Below, in pieces: positions 37,853 to 41,405 of a DNA stretch of 41,405 nt. The notes below the pieces were generated by a model that saw only the letters and a list, made by a program, of their open reading frames with translations, had not been told where the DNA came from and ran no database searches. The stretch is from assembly GCA_964594115.1 (NCBI GenBank), contig CAZQLD010000010.1, positions 1 through 41,405 of the forward strand, read 5' to 3'. Both the position numbers and the translations under genes were made by a program. The DNA is from MFWN01 sp964594115. GTDB taxonomy: Archaea; Nanobdellota; Nanobdellia; Pacearchaeales; GW2011-AR1. Positions within the stretch are counted from its first letter, which is position 1. Each line of letters begins with the position of its first letter.

Positions 37853-38173
37853 TCATTGGCTATTAAAAATAGAAAAATTGGGTTTATAAAGTTTATTACT
37901 GACCCTCAGTATATACTCCAGATAAGCAAGAGATGCCGCACAAAATACAGATTTTGAAAATTCAAAACTTGATGGCTCACTTGAGCACTCAACAACATTT
38001 GGAAAAAGTTTTATTAGATTATACAGTGCTCCTCTATAACCTTCATAATACTCACGAGACTTTGGTTTTTCCCCATCTACTGATTCTCTCACCGCCCTAG
38101 CTAGATAAGGTTCATCACGCTGTATTTTTACCCATTCTCGTGCTAAATTTCCATCGAGACCAATCCCCACCAT
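37853..38173 (-). CDS. Unknown small protein upstream of L7Ae
   Basis: 106 residues, not recognised. Soluble and mainly helical (NLAREWVKIQRDEPYLARAVRES; YYEGYRGALYNLIKLFPNVVE; SVFCAASLAYLEYILRVSNKLY). TATA core TTTATAAA (38226-38233, minus strand) precedes it with a leader of about 31 bases. Its stop lies within the start of the rpl7ae leader, so transcription may continue into the ribosomal genes. Confidence 0.55.
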   Translation of the reverse strand: MVGIGLDGNLAREWVKIQRDEPYLARAVRESVDGEKPKSREYYEGYRGALYNLIKLFPNVVECSSEPSSFEFSKSVFCAASLAYLEYILRVSNKLYKPNFSIFNSQ

Positions 38174-38247
38174 TTTACTTTAAGAACTCTTTTTTCCTTT
38201 AGGCAACCATAATATAGAATATAGGTTTATAAAACTTTTTAGTATAA

Positions 38248-41200
38248 TTAAAATCCAAATAATTTTTTGAAAAACTCTAAGAAACTTTTCAAGGGGCTTA
38301 GGGTTGATAGATCTTGCTCTTCGTACCCTACCAAACCTCCAATATAGGCTTTAAAATTAAATACAGGGCTTCCTCCAATTCCTGAAATAATTCCGGTTGC
38401 ACTTGAGCCAGTTATCTCTGCACCGATTCTGTTAAGACCAACAAGCTGTCCTGCATAAAGATTGTCCCTAATTCTATTCTGATAATAATAAACATTTGCA
38501 CTTGAAGAAGAGTCTTTAATATCTCCATAATTATTTCCAGCTAATCCCCCAAGCTGGCTGCCTCGTGAATACGGAACCTGAGAGCCTGTTACACTTCCAG
38601 ATGTCTGGGAATTCTCAACAAGCCCGTAATTGCTTCCAACTAGTCCTCCTGCCCAGTCTCCACCATTAATATCCACATTAACTAGAATGACATTTCTAAT
38701 TTCAGCTAGATTATTTGTTCTTCCAAACAATCCTACTGATTGTAAATCAGGCCCTACTGCAAAACCCCCATAACTACCAACACCCATCCTATTAATATAT
38801 AAATTGCTTATTGTATGTCCTTGGCCATCAAAAACTCCTTTAAAGGATTCTCCATCCCATCCTATTGGCTCAAATCCTTCATTAGGAACACACTTGCCAA
38901 TATTTGAGCCAGACACTGAATCATGATTGTATAAAGATTCCCATCTGCAACCAACAACATTACAGTTAGATTCACTTAAGCTGTAACAATCTCCATTATA
39001 GATATTCCAGTTTCTAGTATCAGAGCAATCAATATCCTGGGTTAAGTAATATACAGCAAACATGTCATCCCTCATATTTTGTAGTTCTCCACAGCTTGAG
39101 ATATAATATGTATTTGAAGGACGGGGAACATTGCAGGCAGAAGTGCATAAATCCGATTGAATCTGAACCCGCTGAGTCCCACCAAGAATACTCTCCCAAA
39201 TAATCTCACACTCATTATCTTTCCATATTGGAACCATATTTTCGTCAATTAAAACATCAATATCATTCTTGCATATAGTATTATTAATAATCTCTGGAAC
39301 ACCGCCAGTAGCAGGATTATAATAATTTAGGGCCATTCCCCTGCCTCCATTATAGACTATAATATTATTTGAAGCATTATTTTCACTTTCCCTAAAGAAA
39401 ATTCCTGTAAAAGAATCATAAATTAAATTATTCTCTACAATATTCCATTTGCCAAATAATTCAATTGCTCCAAAACCATGTTGGCCAATCATAGTATTGC
39501 CTTTTATGTAATTTCCATCACAATCTACTCTTATTCCACCCATATCACCTCCTGTTATTAAATTATTAGTTATTTCATTATTACTTGAAAAAACACTGAC
39601 TACAATCGAAGAAGTTCCTGAGATATCTTTAATAATATTGCCTATTATTTTATTATTAGGAGAATGTATTCCTATTCCTAGTGGACCTTTCCATTGTCCT
39701 TCAAAAACATTATTTCTTGCTTCATGCCCTCCAGAACCACTTAATGTTAAACTTGCTTTATTATTTTTTCCAACATAATTATCTTCAAAGATATTATTAG
39801 AGCCTCCAAGATTAAGTGTATTTCTGTTACTATCTATAAAATTTCCTTTTATAATTATATTGTCTCCAGCAATATCTAATGCTCTAAACTGATTTACTAG
39901 AATATTATTATCAATAAGTGAATTATGTGCATTTTGCAATTCTATCCCTGTCCCACCTTCAGGTACTGAAGGATTATAACCCATCTCTATATAACAATTC
40001 TTTATTATAGTTTGTTCTTGGTCAGAATAAACTCCTGTAAAAGAATCATCGCTTACAATAGAATACCCATTACAGTCTAAAGTAACATGTTGTGCAGTTA
40101 TGTCAAAACAATTATTCATTAAGGCATTGTTTGTTATATTGTTACTCAAAATATAGTTTGTATTTTCTTGATTCAGTTCTTGGCAAGAACTAACATACTC
40201 TACATTTATTGTAATGCAATCATTATCGTTCTCATCAACATCTCCGTCACAATCATTATCTCTTCCATCTGAACAACTTGTTTCAGCTGCTTCATAAGGT
40301 CCTGCTTCTCCTGAATCATCTCCACAACAATTCAAATCTCCACTATTTCCAGTCCAAATAAATGTTTGCTCACAACAAACTTGAGATAAATCAGCATCTA
40401 TTGGATTATTATCACAGCTATCTGTTGTTTCATTACAAGAATCAACTGTACATACATCAGAATCATTACAATCTCTAAAAATCCCAGAGCAACTTCCTAA
40501 TAAACAAGTATCATTTATTGTGCACCATAAACTATCATCGCAAGAAGCCGTATTATTTATGTTTTGACAACCTAATATAGAATCACAACTATCATTAGTA
40601 CATATATTATCGTCATCGCAATCAAGAGCAGTTCCAGACTGGCAAACTCCTCCTGAACAAGTTTCTTCCCCATTACAAATGTTATTGTCATCACAATCAT
40701 TATCATCAACACATCCAACGCATCTCCCACTACTACAAACCTTTCCTTCTGAACTGCAATCATACTCAACTATATCTCCGCGATTGCTTGAGTTGCAAAT
40801 TCTTTCATATAAAATAGTTCCATTACAAGAATCAAGACCTATAGCTAAACCTCCCCCACTACTACCTGAAGGTGCTGATGAACCAGGACAACTAGAACCA
40901 TAAGTAATACTAATAGATTGAGTTACATTGGAAAAAGTATAATAGTCCAACCCATCATGGTCAATACATTGCCCATAAGTCACATTTTTACAATTAGAGA
41001 GATCAAAACCCTGGCAATCAGGACAACAAGCTAAAGTTCCCTCATTATATCCAAAATCAATACAACTCATTCCACTTAAATTAATTCCATCACAAACCTC
41101 TCCAGCTTCTGTTATATTGTTTCCACAAAATCCTGTTTCCTGCATACAAGCCCCGTTAGAACAATTATGTGCACAAACAATTGTTTCATTTTTAATTATA

Positions 41201-41405
41201 GAATTACTTCCATTAAAATAACAATAATATTCAGTTAAATTCCCATTAGAACAAAAATCAAATAAAAAAGTAGAATTATCAAGAGTTATATTTCCTCTTT
41301 TATACTCATTCTTGCCTCCATCGCTATCACTACAATTCCCGATTATTTCAACACAACTTCCATCTATACAAACTTTCCCATTAGGACAGGCATTACAATC
41401 TAAAA
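38248..41405 (-). CDS. Large Cys-rich, beta-helix and GLUG-repeat surface protein (N-terminus outside window)
   Basis: At least 1051 residues; the frame stays open to the window edge, so the Met codon at 41145 is internal. From N to C: a Cys-rich region with repeated knots (CPNGKVCIDGSC, CSNGNLTEYYC) and CDD-N-I-C-x-N repeats of a metal- or disulfide-binding type (DNDCDDNNICNGEETC; CDDDNICTNDSC). A MopE-like motif CSDGRDNDCDGDVDENDNDC follows. Then comes a right-handed parallel beta-helix (NosD/PbH1-like, Asn-rich: NIIKDISGTSSIVV, NNEITNNLITGG), and finally GLUG-type repeats (GLFGRTNN, GGLVGSNYG, GGLAGNNYG, GGLVGYEE). The C-terminus ends in the amphipathic FLEFFKKLFGF. It is an adhesin- or matrix-like secreted protein; the signal peptide is not visible here. 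Confidence 0.82.
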   Translation of the reverse strand, partial: LDCNACPNGKVCIDGSCVEIIGNCSDSDGGKNEYKRGNITLDNSTFLFDFCSNGNLTEYYCYFNGSNSIIKNETIVCAHNCSNGACMQETGFCGNNITEAGEVCDGINLSGMSCIDFGYNEGTLACCPDCQGFDLSNCKNVTYGQCIDHDGLDYYTFSNVTQSISITYGSSCPGSSAPSGSSGGGLAIGLDSCNGTILYERICNSSNRGDIVEYDCSSEGKVCSSGRCVGCVDDNDCDDNNICNGEETCSGGVCQSGTALDCDDDNICTNDSCDSILGCQNINNTASCDDSLWCTINDTCLLGSCSGIFRDCNDSDVCTVDSCNETTDSCDNNPIDADLSQVCCEQTFIWTGNSGDLNCCGDDSGEAGPYEAAETSCSDGRDNDCDGDVDENDNDCITINVEYVSSCQELNQENTNYILSNNITNNALMNNCFDITAQHVTLDCNGYSIVSDDSFTGVYSDQEQTIIKNCYIEMGYNPSVPEGGTGIELQNAHNSLIDNNILVNQFRALDIAGDNIIIKGNFIDSNRNTLNLGGSNNIFEDNYVGKNNKASLTLSGSGGHEARNNVFEGQWKGPLGIGIHSPNNKIIGNIIKDISGTSSIVVSVFSSNNEITNNLITGGDMGGIRVDCDGNYIKGNTMIGQHGFGAIELFGKWNIVENNLIYDSFTGIFFRESENNASNNIIVYNGGRGMALNYYNPATGGVPEIINNTICKNDIDVLIDENMVPIWKDNECEIIWESILGGTQRVQIQSDLCTSACNVPRPSNTYYISSCGELQNMRDDMFAVYYLTQDIDCSDTRNWNIYNGDCYSLSESNCNVVGCRWESLYNHDSVSGSNIGKCVPNEGFEPIGWDGESFKGVFDGQGHTISNLYINRMGVGSYGGFAVGPDLQSVGLFGRTNNLAEIRNVILVNVDINGGDWAGGLVGSNYGLVENSQTSGSVTGSQVPYSRGSQLGGLAGNNYGDIKDSSSSANVYYYQNRIRDNLYAGQLVGLNRIGAEITGSSATGIISGIGGSPVFNFKAYIGGLVGYEEQDLSTLSPLKSFLEFFKKLFGF

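Noticed and set aside
37831..37862. Canonical kink-turn in the rpl7ae leader
   Set aside because: CCAAT...ATTGG with GA on both sides can be drawn, but the three-nucleotide bulge is missing (only one base), so it does not meet the k-turn pattern.
1..41405. CRISPR arrays, insertion sequences, prophage or rRNA genes
   Set aside because: No regularly spaced repeats, transposase or integrase proteins, phage structural genes or rRNA segments were seen on either strand.

Overview
This AT-rich window looks like a chromosomal piece of a small-genome archaeon, probably of the DPANN group (Woesearchaeota/Pacearchaeota-like). The evidence is archaeal/eukaryotic-type information genes (aIF5B, aIF2-gamma, eS6, eS28, eL24, L7Ae), archaeal TATA boxes (TTTAAA/TTTATAAA type) about 26 nt upstream of many start codons (leaderless genes), a TrmB-type regulator, bacterial-type gyrase genes, and many short lineage-specific proteins. 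The lineage is inferred from gene content only; no 16S gene is present. Coding density is very high, and no gene-free stretch exceeds 300 bases. The longest gaps are 32229-32406 and 12031-12197; beyond the promoters listed I see nothing in them.

Layout. 1-54: 3' end of a long-variable-arm tRNA (probably Ser). 78-4273 (minus): an ABC exporter (ATPase, two MacB/FtsX-type permeases) followed by a secreted, membrane-anchored CARDB-like protein. 4393-4966 (plus): a 42-residue ribbon-helix-helix regulator with an apparent tandem operator, then a membrane-anchored unknown. 5086-13820 (plus): a metal/redox island with a DUF5320-like protein, a CDF metal exporter with an added Cys ribbon, an ICMT-like methyltransferase, a DUF134 DNA-binding protein with the same ribbon, a NifX/ORP-type (COG1433) protein, a small zinc-finger protein, a CoA-disulfide-reductase-like flavoprotein, a SAM methyltransferase, two MinD-type ATPases with inserted 2x[4Fe-4S] ferredoxin domains, a ZIP transporter and a putative heavy-metal (ArsP_2/Mn-type) permease. 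Two tandem palindromes sit at the head of the island.

13821-18532: family-4 uracil-DNA glycosylase, an MBL-fold hydrolase, a thioredoxin-like/CcdA pair, a Dph2 fragment with a C39-like protease, a small MGMT and small unknowns. 18601-26617: aIF5B, a divergent cis-prenyltransferase, a TrmB regulator with a palindrome in its divergent promoter, eS6, aIF2-gamma lacking its zinc knuckle, an AlaE-like membrane protein and a tandem pair of unknown proteins. 26614-32228 (minus): a gyrase operon (NDT-like, gyrB, Cys-rich small protein, HIT, gyrA). 32407-38173 (minus): L7Ae, eS28, an unknown, eL24, then three large unknown membrane-associated proteins. 38248-41405 (minus): a mosaic Cys-rich/beta-helix/GLUG surface protein that runs off the window.

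The most interesting block is 5033-13820. It resembles the ORP/Fe-Mo-cofactor-like gene clusters of anaerobes, but is combined with three metal transporters, a shared six-Cys module with identical spacing in two adjacent proteins, and a well-defined operator pair.
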